DNA of 64,000 nt from Argonema galeatum A003/A1 (GCF_023333595.1 NZ_JAIQZM010000011.1:88726-152725); one strand, 5' to 3'; positions 10,125 to 17,559 are shown, numbered from the stretch's first letter. The notes: generated from the letters alone by a model not told the origin. A program made the numbers and translations.

Positions 10125-10601
10125 ATGCACCCTAAACTTTCTGGTGCGGGTGGTAATTGGAGAGTTATTGATGAAGTTACTGACCCCGCCATTGTACAAC
10201 AGCAAAGTATTCGCTCTTGCGGTTCTGCCTGTGGTGAAATGCTGTTGCAAAGTCGAGGTATTAATAATATTAGTCAAGCTGATATTGAAAAACTAGCAAC
10301 AGCACCCACTTGGCCAGAATTGTTGGCAGATGCACTTAACCAACTCAATCCAGATAATCAGGGAAAATGGTTAGGTAACTTTGTCAGCGCTTCATCTTTC
10401 GATGCTTTGAACGCTACAGGGTCTTGGATTGGCGTACTTTGGGGAGCAGGGGCTAGAATAGGACATACGGTAGTGGTGGATGGTATTTACAATGATACAG
10501 TTCTCATCCGTGACCCTTGGGATGGGACGAAGTACAGGATGAGAAAAGGTGATTTTTTAGAATACTGGAATGGACAAGCTGTTTACTGGATAGAACAATG
10601 A
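10125..10601 (+). CDS. Papain-like (C39-type) cysteine peptidase or toxin domain protein
   Basis: A 158-residue protein consisting of little more than a papain-like domain. The presumed catalytic Cys lies in QQSIRSCGSACGEMLLQSRG (residues about 26-40), followed by a helix as in papain folds. The His is in GARIGHTVVVDGIYNDTVLI and the third polar residue is probably Asp in IRDPWDG, an order Cys-His-Asp typical of C39/papain-like enzymes. There is no signal peptide and no ABC transporter nearby, so a bacteriocin-processing role is not supported. Stand-alone domains of this sort also occur as toxin modules. It overlaps the next gene by 4 nt (ATGA), which suggests translational coupling to a partner or inhibitor. 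Confidence 0.7.
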   Translation: MHPKLSGAGGNWRVIDEVTDPAIVQQQSIRSCGSACGEMLLQSRGINNISQADIEKLATAPTWPELLADALNQLNPDNQGKWLGNFVSASSFDALNATGSWIGVLWGAGARIGHTVVVDGIYNDTVLIRDPWDGTKYRMRKGDFLEYWNGQAVYWIEQ

Positions 10602-10897
10602 AAACACAAGTTATTTCTATCGAACCTACATCAACAACCCTCGGTTTCAATGTTGTAGTGTTAATTGGTAAGGAGCAACATGAATTTACTTTAAATGTTG
10701 AAACGGCTACTATTGCCGATCATCAGATTCAAGGTATTCGGGGAGATGAATATTTTTTAAATCTGTTTAGATTTAATCAGAATTTAGGAGTGGAAATCTA
10801 TAAGCTAGTTTCACAGATGCGCGAGGGGAATAGTTTAAGCTTTCCATTGGAAATTGGGGAGTTTTATGCTGAAGAATTGGAATTAGCTTCTAAGTAA
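10598..10897 (+). CDS. Hypothetical partner of the papain-like peptidase, 99 aa
   Basis: Starts inside the peptidase stop codon (ATGA), so its translation is probably coupled. The protein looks beta-rich and soluble (TTLGFNVVVLIGKEQHEFTL, later SFPLEIGEFYAEELELASK), without membrane segments or known motifs. Small size and tight coupling fit an inhibitor or immunity protein, which is inference only. A HIP1-containing repeat starts 18 bp after its stop. Confidence 0.6.
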   Translation: MKTQVISIEPTSTTLGFNVVVLIGKEQHEFTLNVETATIADHQIQGIRGDEYFLNLFRFNQNLGVEIYKLVSQMREGNSLSFPLEIGEFYAEELELASK

Positions 10898-10914
10898 TTG
10901 GGAAAGAGACTAAA

Positions 10915-10990
10915 GTGCGATCGCACTTATTTTGGGTAAGGTGCGATCGGATTTTGCTTAAATTTTTGGTACAATATGGAGAGGGAATAT
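10915..10990 (+). repeat. HIP1-hairpin repeat, copy A
   Basis: Order of elements: GTGCGATCGCACTTATTTTG, GGTAAGGTGCGATCG, then TTTTTGGTACAATATGGAGAG. The two HIP1-containing segments are inverted and can pair. Copies B (11225) and C (12632) share the same order. Confidence 0.7.
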
Positions 10991-11019
10991 TTGGAGAATT
11001 TCTGATAACAGAAGCATCT

Positions 11020-11202
11020 ATGAGTGAAGCGCAACAGGCCAAATTAGTTTCGATGCTTGAACTTGCTAAAATTACTGAACAGAAAGCTAGAGAACTTAAT
11101 GAACTTGCGATCGCATTTGAGGCAAAGTGGAAAGGTCGCTGGGAAGATCGACTTACAGCGAAACAGAAAACTGCAACAAAAGGAAGTGAAATCGGAAGTT
11201 AA
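11020..11202 (+). CDS. Small hypothetical helical protein, 60 aa
   Basis: The frame is open from 10915, but the first third reads through a dispersed repeat, so I start at ATG 11020 (MSEAQQAKLVSMLELAKITE). The product is Ala/Lys/Glu-rich and likely one long helix with a basic end. No family recognised. It is flanked on both sides by HIP1-hairpin repeats. Confidence 0.45.
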   Translation: MSEAQQAKLVSMLELAKITEQKARELNELAIAFEAKWKGRWEDRLTAKQKTATKGSEIGS

Positions 11203-11224
11203 ATAGGTGAGTTGTACTGTGAGA

Positions 11225-11356
11225 AAGCGATCGCACTTTATTTTGGTAAGGTGCGTTGGCGTAGCCTGCCGTAGGCATTCGCAATTGCCTAAAAGTTTTG
11301 GTGCAGAATAGAGAGGGAGTGGAGGCAGTGCGATCGCGTAGCGTGCCGTAGGCATA
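11225..11356 (+). repeat. HIP1-hairpin repeat, copy B, with GCGTAGC..GCCGTAGGCAT insert
   Basis: Same order as copies A and C: AAGCGATCGCACTTTATTTT, GGTAAGGTGCG, then TAAAAGTTTTGGTGCAGAAT and AGAGAGGGAG. Between them is an insert GCGTAGCCTGCCGTAGGCAT, a second version of which (GCGTAGCGTGCCGTAGGCAT) lies at 11337-11356 next to another HIP1 site. Confidence 0.7.
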
Positions 11357-11495
11357 TCGCACCGTCTTATCCATCAAATTCTACACTTATTATTTAATGT
11401 ATACTCTTAAGATTTAGGAACTATTTTTAGCTTGGCCGTAAATTTTATGCCAAATTCCATGCCAAGTTCAAGTTCGGCTTTGGTTATATTTTACT

Positions 11496-11732
11496 CTAGT
11501 CAGCATCGTCGTCAATACTACCGCTGTAAAAAACGTACAGTTCTCCTTCCGTATTTTCGATTTTGTCAACTAGATCTTTTTTGGTCTTCGAGTGAAGTAT
11601 AACTCTTCCTAGAAGAGGCAAGCCATATTTATCTCGCTGGGTGATGTCCACTGTTACCCATTGTTGGGGATACTTTTGGCGGATATCGGATATTTCTAAT
11701 TCTTGCTTTTTATCTGTTGCGTTTGGTGGCAT
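11496..11732 (-). CDS. Small hypothetical protein, possibly DUF5678-like
   Basis: A 78-residue protein with YPQQWVTVDITQRDKYGLPL, then GRVILHSKTKKDLVDKIEN and a short strand ELYVFYSG. The pattern tyrosine-proline-x-x-W-V followed by a helix after a K/D-rich turn resembles DUF5678-type proteins, which occur with toxin-antitoxin genes. The tail is acidic. It stands alone on the minus strand, divergent from the MazEF-type pair 235 bp away. The resemblance is from memory. Confidence 0.55.
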   Translation of the reverse strand: MPPNATDKKQELEISDIRQKYPQQWVTVDITQRDKYGLPLLGRVILHSKTKKDLVDKIENTEGELYVFYSGSIDDDAD

Positions 11733-11966
11733 ATCCTCTCCAACTGTTCAAATGTTTTTATAATTTGGTTTACTCAGATCTTACACCAAGAGGGTGAACC
11801 TGTGTATTTTCGTTTCCTGGTTGAACCTGGAAAAAGCAACTTTTGCAAGCGATCGCAAATAAGATTAATAATAGCATCTCCTCTGAGACTGTGTTATCCT
11901 ATAAGAAATACAGATTTAAACTTAACAAAGTTGTAAAATATAAACAAGATATCAGAGAGAGTAAAA

Positions 11967-12206
11967 ATGCCCAAACAAGTAACGATCGATCTTGATGATG
12001 AAGTTTTGGTTTTTCTTGATCGGCATTCGGGGGGAAACCTAAGCGAGTACATAAATAAGTTGTTAAGAAGGCAGCGTCGATCTGCGATCGAGGCAGAGTT
12101 AGCTGCGGCACACCAACAGGATGCTCAAAATCCCGAATATAGAGCGGAAATCGCGTTGTGGGATGCGGTAGTAGCAGATGGAATTGGAGATGATGCCGAT
12201 GCCTAA
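11967..12206 (+). CDS. MazE-type antitoxin
   Basis: A 79-residue protein that starts with a ribbon-helix-helix-like segment (PKQVTIDLDDEVLVFLD, then NLSEYINKLLRRQRR), expected to bind DNA and repress the pair, followed by an acidic, likely unstructured tail (AEIALWDAVVADGIGDDADA) suited to binding the toxin. It overlaps the MazF-type toxin gene by 8 nt. It would neutralise the toxin and autoregulate the operon. Confidence 0.75.
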   Translation: MPKQVTIDLDDEVLVFLDRHSGGNLSEYINKLLRRQRRSAIEAELAAAHQQDAQNPEYRAEIALWDAVVADGIGDDADA

Positions 12207-12558
12207 CGGAATTCTCACATATCAACGTGGAGAGATTCGTTGGGTAAAACTTGACCCAACTTTAGGTGTTGAAACTAAAAAAACTCGCGCTTGTTTGATT
12301 GTGCAAAACGATGTTAGCAATCGCCATAGTTTGCTGACGATTGTAATGCCATTTCTGGCGGGAACAAAATCTGCACCTTATGCTATTAATGTAGTAGCAA
12401 CATCTGTGAATGGACTCGACAGAAACCGTTACATCGATGTGGCACAGATTCGAGGGGTCGATCACCAACGGGTGATGGATTTAATTGGTGTTTTGGAACC
12501 GGACTACTGGGAACAAATTCGTATGGCACTCGATATTATGTTAGGGTTTACCATTTAA
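12199..12558 (+). CDS. MazF/PemK-type toxin (endoribonuclease)
   Basis: PemK/MazF fold: TYQRGEIRWVKLDPTLGVET matches the conserved RGEIW-x(2)-L-(D/N)-P-(T/V)-x-G-x-E opening, KKTRACLIVQNDVSN follows the family's (R/K)P-x-LIVQND core (here R-A in place of R-P), and IDVAQIRGVDHQRV matches the D/Q-I-R-x-(I/V)-D strand. Four in-frame starts exist (12178, 12190, 12193, 12199). I choose 12199 because GGAG (12186-12189) is about 9 nt upstream and homology begins there. It overlaps the antitoxin gene, as usual. Confidence 0.85.
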   Translation: MPNGILTYQRGEIRWVKLDPTLGVETKKTRACLIVQNDVSNRHSLLTIVMPFLAGTKSAPYAINVVATSVNGLDRNRYIDVAQIRGVDHQRVMDLIGVLEPDYWEQIRMALDIMLGFTI

Positions 12559-12631
12559 TGAGGAGAAAATTTCTTCTGCGATCGCTTTTGAAGATGAGGT
12601 GAAAGAGAGTTGCTATTTTTCAGGTAAAAAA

Positions 12632-12705
12632 ATGCGATCGCACTTAGTGTTGGTAAGTGCGATCGCCTTGACTAAAAGTTTTGATGCAGAATGGAAAGGG
12701 AGTAA
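12632..12705 (+). repeat. HIP1-hairpin repeat, copy C
   Basis: TGCGATCGCACTTAGTGTTG, GTAAGTGCGATCGC, then CTAAAAGTTTTGATGCAGAA and GGAAAGGGAG. The inverted segments GCGATCGCACTTA and TAAGTGCGATCGC form a perfect 13-bp stem. It lies between the toxin gene and the convergent PEP-CTERM gene and might act as a bidirectional terminator. Confidence 0.7.
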
Positions 12706-12733
12706 TGTTGGGAGACTACCAGCTTCCTAATTA

Positions 12734-13741
12734 CTAAACTTTAACCGCAGTTTTACCAACAAGCTTTTCAGTTTCTTTAGTATGCTTTTTAGCAAAACGA
12801 GAGCGTTTGGTTGCTAATAACATAGTTAAAAGTGCTGCTAGTCCGCCAATTTGGGATGGCTCTGGAACTGAGGTATAAATGCCGTCATCAGAGATAGTGC
12901 TAAAATCATAGTCATAAACATTGGAAAATCCGTCATCAGAGATAGTGCTAAAATCATCGTCATAAATATTGGAGAATTCGTCATCCGAGACGGGAATAAA
13001 ATCATCGTCAGAAACACTGGAAAATCCGTCATCAGAGGCATTGTTAAAGCCATAATTAGAAGCACTACCGACGCTACTAGAGCTAAAAAGGGAACTACGA
13101 CTACTACCTATCTTTGTTATGGTGGCAATACTTGTGAAATTTATGGAAGATTTAGCCTCAGCAAAACCCAAACCATAAGTCCAAGCAACTCCCTGAGTTT
13201 GCGCTCCCACGCGAAATGTCCAGGTGCTACCACCGTTAAAATCGAAATAACTAGATGAAGAATGCCGATCCCAGTCAGATGATGTTGATGCAATAGCACT
13301 AGCTAAGTTAAGTCTGGTCTCAGGACCGCCGCTACGTGGGGCAAGACCACTGGCAGCATTAGCACCAGCGAAACCAGCAGCTTTTACTGATGCAAATACA
13401 TCGCCTGTTAGACTAAATTTAGCCCTGTACCTTGCACCCCGATCGCCCTTAAATTCAAACTTTTGATATATATTTCGCCAGTCTACTCGTCCTGCTGTAC
13501 TAACGCCTAGTCTAGTGCTGGCTGTATAGCTTTGAGTACAAGAGAGTATCATCGTCCAAGGTTGAAGAGAAGGAGTACATTTAGCTTGAGTACTGCTGGT
13601 ATTCTGTTCGGCAAGACCAAAAACGGCTTCAATTTTTTTGAGGCTGGCGGCAGATGCGCTGCTTGACATAACTGGAATCAAAATGACCGAAGTAGTTAAG
13701 CCAACAATGCTTTTAGATAAACTTTTAGAAAATTTAAGCAT
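12734..13741 (-). CDS. PEP-CTERM sorted extracellular protein
   Basis: Secreted protein of 335 residues from ATG 13741, chosen because AGGAGG lies 7 nt upstream; the frame is open to 13813. The N-terminus is a signal peptide (MLKFSKSLSKSIVGLTTSVI ... SSSASAAS). The middle is Ser/Ala-rich. A tandem acidic region of about 12-residue units (DDDFSTISDDGFSNVYDYD and variants) precedes the PEP-CTERM signal: VPEPSQIGG, a hydrophobic stretch and the basic KRSRFAKK. About 18 further residues follow the basic cluster, longer than usual. Exosortase is expected to recognise this signal; it is not in the window. Function on the surface or in the matrix is unknown. Confidence 0.82.
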   Translation of the reverse strand: MLKFSKSLSKSIVGLTTSVILIPVMSSSASAASLKKIEAVFGLAEQNTSSTQAKCTPSLQPWTMILSCTQSYTASTRLGVSTAGRVDWRNIYQKFEFKGDRGARYRAKFSLTGDVFASVKAAGFAGANAASGLAPRSGGPETRLNLASAIASTSSDWDRHSSSSYFDFNGGSTWTFRVGAQTQGVAWTYGLGFAEAKSSINFTSIATITKIGSSRSSLFSSSSVGSASNYGFNNASDDGFSSVSDDDFIPVSDDEFSNIYDDDFSTISDDGFSNVYDYDFSTISDDGIYTSVPEPSQIGGLAALLTMLLATKRSRFAKKHTKETEKLVGKTAVKV

Positions 13742-13841
13742 TATATCCTCCTGATAAGACTCATATAGCAAAGCAAAAAGTTTATGACCTTTAAAGGTAG
13801 GTTCTGTTGCCAAGTATGCGGTACAATAGAAGCCTTGTCCA

Positions 13842-13938
13842 GTCGGGAAAAGTCAGATTTCGTAGGAAGTTTTTCAATACAAACAGGTCGGAAAAAGCCG
13901 GATTTAGTTGCCAAAGTCGGAAAAAGTCGGATTATAAT
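13842..13938 (+). promoter_or_regulatory. Promoter of the NB-ARC gene with three GTCGGAAAAAGTCGG repeats
   Basis: Three direct copies: 13842-13860 (GTCGGGAAAAGTCAGATTT), 13887-13906 (GTCGGAAAAAGCCGGATTTA) and 13916-13934 (GTCGGAAAAAGTCGGATTA). A TATAAT box sits at 13933-13938 and TTGCCA at 13908-13913 (19-bp spacing), so the third copy lies between them, where a repressor would block transcription. The gene's own N-terminal DNA-binding-like domain is an obvious candidate ligand, but this is inference. Confidence 0.55.
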
Positions 13939-13966
13939 AGTGAAAATACCGACATCTACCTAACCA

Positions 13967-15373
13967 ATGGACGTTAAAGAAGTGCTAAAAATAGCCGATC
14001 GCCTAATTTTCACCAAAACAGGGAAACACTTAGACGATCTGCAAGAAGCTATCTTACGGGGAACGGTGCAAGGTCAGAAATACTCGAAAATAGCAGAAGA
14101 CTTCCACTGTAGCGAGGGACACATTAAAGATGCTGCTTCTGAACTATGGAAGATACTCTCAGATGTAGTAGGAGAAGATGTCAGTAAAGCAAATTTTCGC
14201 TCTACAATGGAGAGGTGTCGGTTCTCTAACGTTTCATCCGTTTCATCAAATTGTGCGAAAGACTTTATACAAATTAATAACATCAACCTTTGTCCAAAAC
14301 CTTTGCCACCTCCACAAGTTCCAGAAGATCGATCGGGCCAAGTTAGAAACCCGGTTTCTCCAAGAAACCGGGTTTCTGTAGATGATGCACCCGATATCGG
14401 CAATTTCTACGATCGCACACAACAACTAACTATTCTAGAAAAATGGATAGTGCAAGAACGCTGTCGCCTAGTGGCACTTTTGGGGATAAGCGGTATTGGC
14501 AAAACTGCACTAGCCGTCCAGCTAGTAGAACAAATTAAAGATAAATTTGAATATGTAATTTGGCAAAGTCTCTGCGGCAAACCACCCCTAGCAGAAGTTC
14601 AGAAAACCCTAATCCAATTCATCTCTAACCAACAGGAAATCGAGTTAGCAGTCAGCGCCGAAGGTAGACTATCCCAGCTAATAGAGTATTTGCGAAAACA
14701 CCGCTGTTTAGTCATACTCGATGATGTCCATTCAGTTTTCAGCAACGGACAGTTAGCAGGTTGCTACGAACCTGGATATCAAGATTATGGTTTATTATTC
14801 AGACGAATAGGAGAATTATCTCATCATAGTTGCTTAGTGCTGACCAGTTGGGATAAACCGAGAGAAATTGCCGCCTTAGAAGGAGAAAATAAACCCGTTC
14901 GTTCCTTGCAATTGGATGGTTTGGATATGGCATCAGCAAGGGAAATTCTGAGAGAGAAAGGTTTAGCTGAAGAGGAGAAATGGGAAGACCTGATTAACCA
15001 CTACCAAGGCAATCCTTTATGGTTAAAGCTAGTTGCCACAATGATTCAAGACTTATTCGGTGGCAGTGTTTCTGAAATACTTAAATATGATATAATCTTT
15101 TTGAATGAGGATTTAAAAGATATATTAAATCAGCAGTTTAATAGCTTATCCGAATTGGAAAAACAGGTGATGTCCGTTTTAGCGATCGGGCCCGATCCAG
15201 TTTCAATCTCAAAATTGCTAGAACATATCCAATTATCGCCAGCAGAGTTATTTAACGCCATGCAATCATTGGGAAGACGATCGTTGATTGACAAAGTAAA
15301 ACAAGGTAATCAACAGCTTTTCAACCTTCAACCTGTGGTAAGACAGTATGTGAAAACAGAGATATTGCATTAG
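13967..15373 (+). CDS. NB-ARC (STAND) ATPase with vMAP-type N-terminal domain
   Basis: Signal-transduction ATPase of 468 residues. The N-terminus (residues about 1-85; DLQEAILRGTVQGQKYSKIA then EDFHCSEGHIKDAASELWKI) is a helix-turn-helix-like domain typical of cyanobacterial NB-ARC proteins. A linker at about 100-150 includes RNPVSPRNRVS, encoded by an inserted palindrome (14345-14377). NB-ARC motifs follow: Walker A LLGISGIGKTALAVQL, Walker B LVILDDVHSVF, and GNPLWLKLVATMI (GLPL-like). The C-terminus is winged-helix-like (LSELEKQVMSVLAIGPDPVS) and no sensor repeats follow, so the protein is short for the class. It could be a self-regulating switch or part of a defence response. Confidence 0.82.
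   Translation: MDVKEVLKIADRLIFTKTGKHLDDLQEAILRGTVQGQKYSKIAEDFHCSEGHIKDAASELWKILSDVVGEDVSKANFRSTMERCRFSNVSSVSSNCAKDFIQINNINLCPKPLPPPQVPEDRSGQVRNPVSPRNRVSVDDAPDIGNFYDRTQQLTILEKWIVQERCRLVALLGISGIGKTALAVQLVEQIKDKFEYVIWQSLCGKPPLAEVQKTLIQFISNQQEIELAVSAEGRLSQLIEYLRKHRCLVILDDVHSVFSNGQLAGCYEPGYQDYGLLFRRIGELSHHSCLVLTSWDKPREIAALEGENKPVRSLQLDGLDMASAREILREKGLAEEEKWEDLINHYQGNPLWLKLVATMIQDLFGGSVSEILKYDIIFLNEDLKDILNQQFNSLSELEKQVMSVLAIGPDPVSISKLLEHIQLSPAELFNAMQSLGRRSLIDKVKQGNQQLFNLQPVVRQYVKTEILH
14345..14377 (+). repeat. In-frame palindromic repeat inside the NB-ARC gene
   Basis: AGAAACCCGGTTTCT, spacer CCA, AGAAACCGGGTTTCT: 33 bp, exactly 11 codons. Nearly the same sequence is intergenic at 18608-18641 and 32594-32626, and its core lies inside the MITE-like elements at 56718 and 57603. 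So a dispersed repeat contributes amino acids to this protein. Confidence 0.85.
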
Positions 15374-15379
15374 CCTCAT

Positions 15380-15503
15380 CACTCGCATGGGGTTTAAACC
15401 CCATGCTAATAGCCAAAGTCGTCTTTAGACGACTGGATTCATGATTTCAGTCCACTTAAGTGGACTTCAGCTATTAGCCTGGGGTTTGAACCCCAGGCGG
15501 GTG
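15380..15503. repeat. Nested palindromic element, 124 bp
   Basis: The outer arms (CACTCGCATGGGG... and the complement ...CCCCAGGCGGGTG) pair imperfectly over about 40 bp. Inside lie four smaller palindromes: GGGGTTTAAACCCC, GTCGTCTTTAGACGAC, AGTCCACTTAAGTGGACT and CCTGGGGTTTGAACCCCAGG. No ORF. It could form a cruciform in DNA or a branched RNA. It lies between the NB-ARC and Uma2 genes. Confidence 0.8.
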
Positions 15504-15595
15504 TAGACACCACCGAATGATTCTCGAACTGAACAAGTAGTATTTTAGAGAACAACCAGCGATAATATTAATAAATGCTGTCAAGGAGAATCTTA

Positions 15596-16147
15596 ATGGT
15601 AACTACCACAGAAGTCTCAAATGTATCAAAAGTCTTTACACTAGAAGACTATATGCTCAATCCCCCCGATAATACGGAATGGGTGGATGGAGAATTAGTG
15701 GAGAAAAATGGTAGTACAGCAAAACACGGTCGAACTCAATCTAGACTCTCTTATTATTGGGGAAATTATATGAATTCTAATAATCTGGGTGGCGAAGTTT
15801 ACATTTCAGCAGATTGTCGCACAGTCGGACGAGGGCGTTGTCCTGATGTTGCCTATTTGACAACAGAATTACTAACACAATATGGTAATAATTTTACCGT
15901 ATTACCGCAAAGTTTTCCATTAATTGCTGAGATTATTTCTCCTACCGATAAAGCTGAAGAAGTATTTACCAAAGTAAGAGAGTATTTAGAATCCGGTTGT
16001 CAGGAAATATGGCTAATATTTCCTGATAGTCAGTGGGTATTGGTAATTACTCAACAACAGCAAAAATTGTTTAATTTAGGTGATGTAGTTAGCACTCAAA
16101 TCATGTTACCTGGTTTTAGTGTGACAGTTGATGAATTGTTGGCTTAA
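15596..16147 (+). CDS. Uma2 family (DUF820) protein
   Basis: Restriction-endonuclease-like fold of the PD-(D/E)xK type; in vivo role unknown, though the family is very abundant in cyanobacteria. Seen: FTLEDYMLNPPDNTEWVDGE near the start, RGRCPDVAYLTTELL (the Asp of PD), LIAEIISPTDKAEEVFTKVR (E-x-x-S-P...K) and the family ending YLESGCQEIWLIFPD. Start taken at ATG 15596 because AGGAGA lies 6 nt upstream; the frame is open from 15575. 183 residues, normal for the family. It lies between two palindromic elements. Confidence 0.88.
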   Translation: MVTTTEVSNVSKVFTLEDYMLNPPDNTEWVDGELVEKNGSTAKHGRTQSRLSYYWGNYMNSNNLGGEVYISADCRTVGRGRCPDVAYLTTELLTQYGNNFTVLPQSFPLIAEIISPTDKAEEVFTKVREYLESGCQEIWLIFPDSQWVLVITQQQQKLFNLGDVVSTQIMLPGFSVTVDELLA

Positions 16148-16252
16148 GCGATCGGTGATATTCAGGTTATTAAAATGCCAAAGTTCAAAGCGCCTTAAGT
16201 TGTTGTCCACCAGTCTAATTTTGAGTGGTTGATCTTCTTCTGAATGTCTAAT

Positions 16253-16307
16253 AGGTACGTTGTTGCGCTTTAGCGCTAAAAGAGCGCTAAAGCGCAACAA
16301 CGTACCT
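16253..16307. repeat. 25-bp perfect inverted repeat AGGTACGTTGTTGCGCTTTA...
   Basis: Arms of 25 bp around a 5-nt loop (AAAAG). The same element, without loop, is at 45473-45516, and a related one with different inner sequence is at 44550-44606. All three lie within about 150 bp of an Uma2 gene. It could also serve as a terminator between the convergent Uma2 and TetR genes. Confidence 0.85.
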
Positions 16308-16329
16308 GCTGATAACTAGCAACTTACTA

Positions 16330-17559
16330 CTAAACTTTACGATCGAGCCGAATAGCCTGTTCCAAAGCCGCTTTCTCTCTAGCCCTCCGCGCATAAGGCT
16401 GTAATTTCCTAACATCCCAACCGCTAAGAATACTCAAATCCTCCAAATTCATTCCTTTCATCAACATTTCAACACACCAAGTCTGTCGCGCTTGCTCGAT
16501 CGCAGGTGGTTGACCTTCAGGAGTCAGCATTCCCTGTACGATCGCCTGCCATCTGGCGCTTAAATCCTCCTCTGACATCGGTTTTCCAACATCATTCAAA
16601 AACAAAGCTAACTGGTCATCTTTACGGCTTTTGAGCCATTGAGTTAAAGGATTGCGAACATAAGAACCATAGCGTTTTCCCATAATCCATTGATTGACTG
16701 GAACTTGTCGAACTGCACCGCGACTCACCTGCAATAGGTGCTGCTCATTCTCGCTAATTTGGTGCGATCGGTCCAAACTAACAACTTCCCTCACAAACAA
16801 ACCAGCACCAAACAACACATACGCCAAAGCATAATCTTGCAATCCCAGTTTCTTAGCGCGTTCCAAAATAAAATGAACCAAAGAAGCTGGTAAATCTGCC
16901 ACCTTTTCCATTACTACTTCTGCTAACTGAATCGCATAACTTCCAACAGATTCAGCTACACTTGATGCAGTTCCATGTAAAAACAAATCTACCAAATTAT
17001 CTAAAAAATCTTCTCTATCTTCCCAAAGTTCGTGGAACTCGCTCGTAAACTCAATTACCACATATCCCAACAACATCCCATTAAGCAAACTTGCTAATTT
17101 ATCCGGCGGGAAATGAGTGTGCAACTGTCCGCGAGCCATCACAGTTGCCAAATATTCGGCAACATAATGATTGGCTTGAGTTAACCCTCGTCCCAGCGCC
17201 TGACGATTAGCGGCTGGATATTGTCCCGCCTCCCCCACCACAGAACGCACAAACTCAGGTACACCCTCCAGCGCCTGCAAGCGACCTCTGGCATAGTCCT
17301 TCAACGCCTGCTCAATGCTGCTCGTCTGATTCGCTTGCTCGACTAAGGATTCACCCAAAGCGGTAAACACGGCAGAATCTTCAATCACAGCCAAAAGCAA
17401 CCCGTGCTTGTTGCCAAAATGCCGGAATAGCGTTACCTCATTGACTTCTGCTAATTCCGCAATCTGCCGAGTCGTCGTCTCAGTTACTCCCTGAGAGGCA
17501 AATAACTCAAGCGCTGCGTCAATCAAACGCTGTCTAGTTGAACTTCGTGCAGAGGACAT
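16330..17559 (-). CDS. TetR-type regulator fused to a tyrosine-recombinase-like domain
   Basis: 409 residues from ATG 17559; the frame is open to 17634 but runs through the operator region. Residues 8-60 are a TetR HTH (RQRLIDAALELFASQGVTET, then TTRQIAELAEVNEVTLFRHF), 60-200 a TetR-like ligand domain. Residues about 220-409 are extra and resemble the core of tyrosine recombinases: LAYVLFGAGLFVREVVSLDR with Arg257 at the place of the first catalytic Arg, RGAVRQVPVNQW, then EQARQTWCVEMLMKGMNLED with Arg358 like the second catalytic Arg, LSILSGW with Trp381 where His or Trp is usual, and Tyr389 in LQPYARRAREK. The HxxR His is Glu355. Likely regulates itself and the divergent desaturase. TetR assignment firm; recombinase-like half moderately sure. 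Confidence 0.75.
   Translation of the reverse strand: MSSARSSTRQRLIDAALELFASQGVTETTTRQIAELAEVNEVTLFRHFGNKHGLLLAVIEDSAVFTALGESLVEQANQTSSIEQALKDYARGRLQALEGVPEFVRSVVGEAGQYPAANRQALGRGLTQANHYVAEYLATVMARGQLHTHFPPDKLASLLNGMLLGYVVIEFTSEFHELWEDREDFLDNLVDLFLHGTASSVAESVGSYAIQLAEVVMEKVADLPASLVHFILERAKKLGLQDYALAYVLFGAGLFVREVVSLDRSHQISENEQHLLQVSRGAVRQVPVNQWIMGKRYGSYVRNPLTQWLKSRKDDQLALFLNDVGKPMSEEDLSARWQAIVQGMLTPEGQPPAIEQARQTWCVEMLMKGMNLEDLSILSGWDVRKLQPYARRAREKAALEQAIRLDRKV

Noticed and set aside
10915..11019. First 35 codons of the frame ending at 11202
   Set aside because: They read through the HIP1-hairpin repeat copy A; a start at ATG 11020 avoids this.
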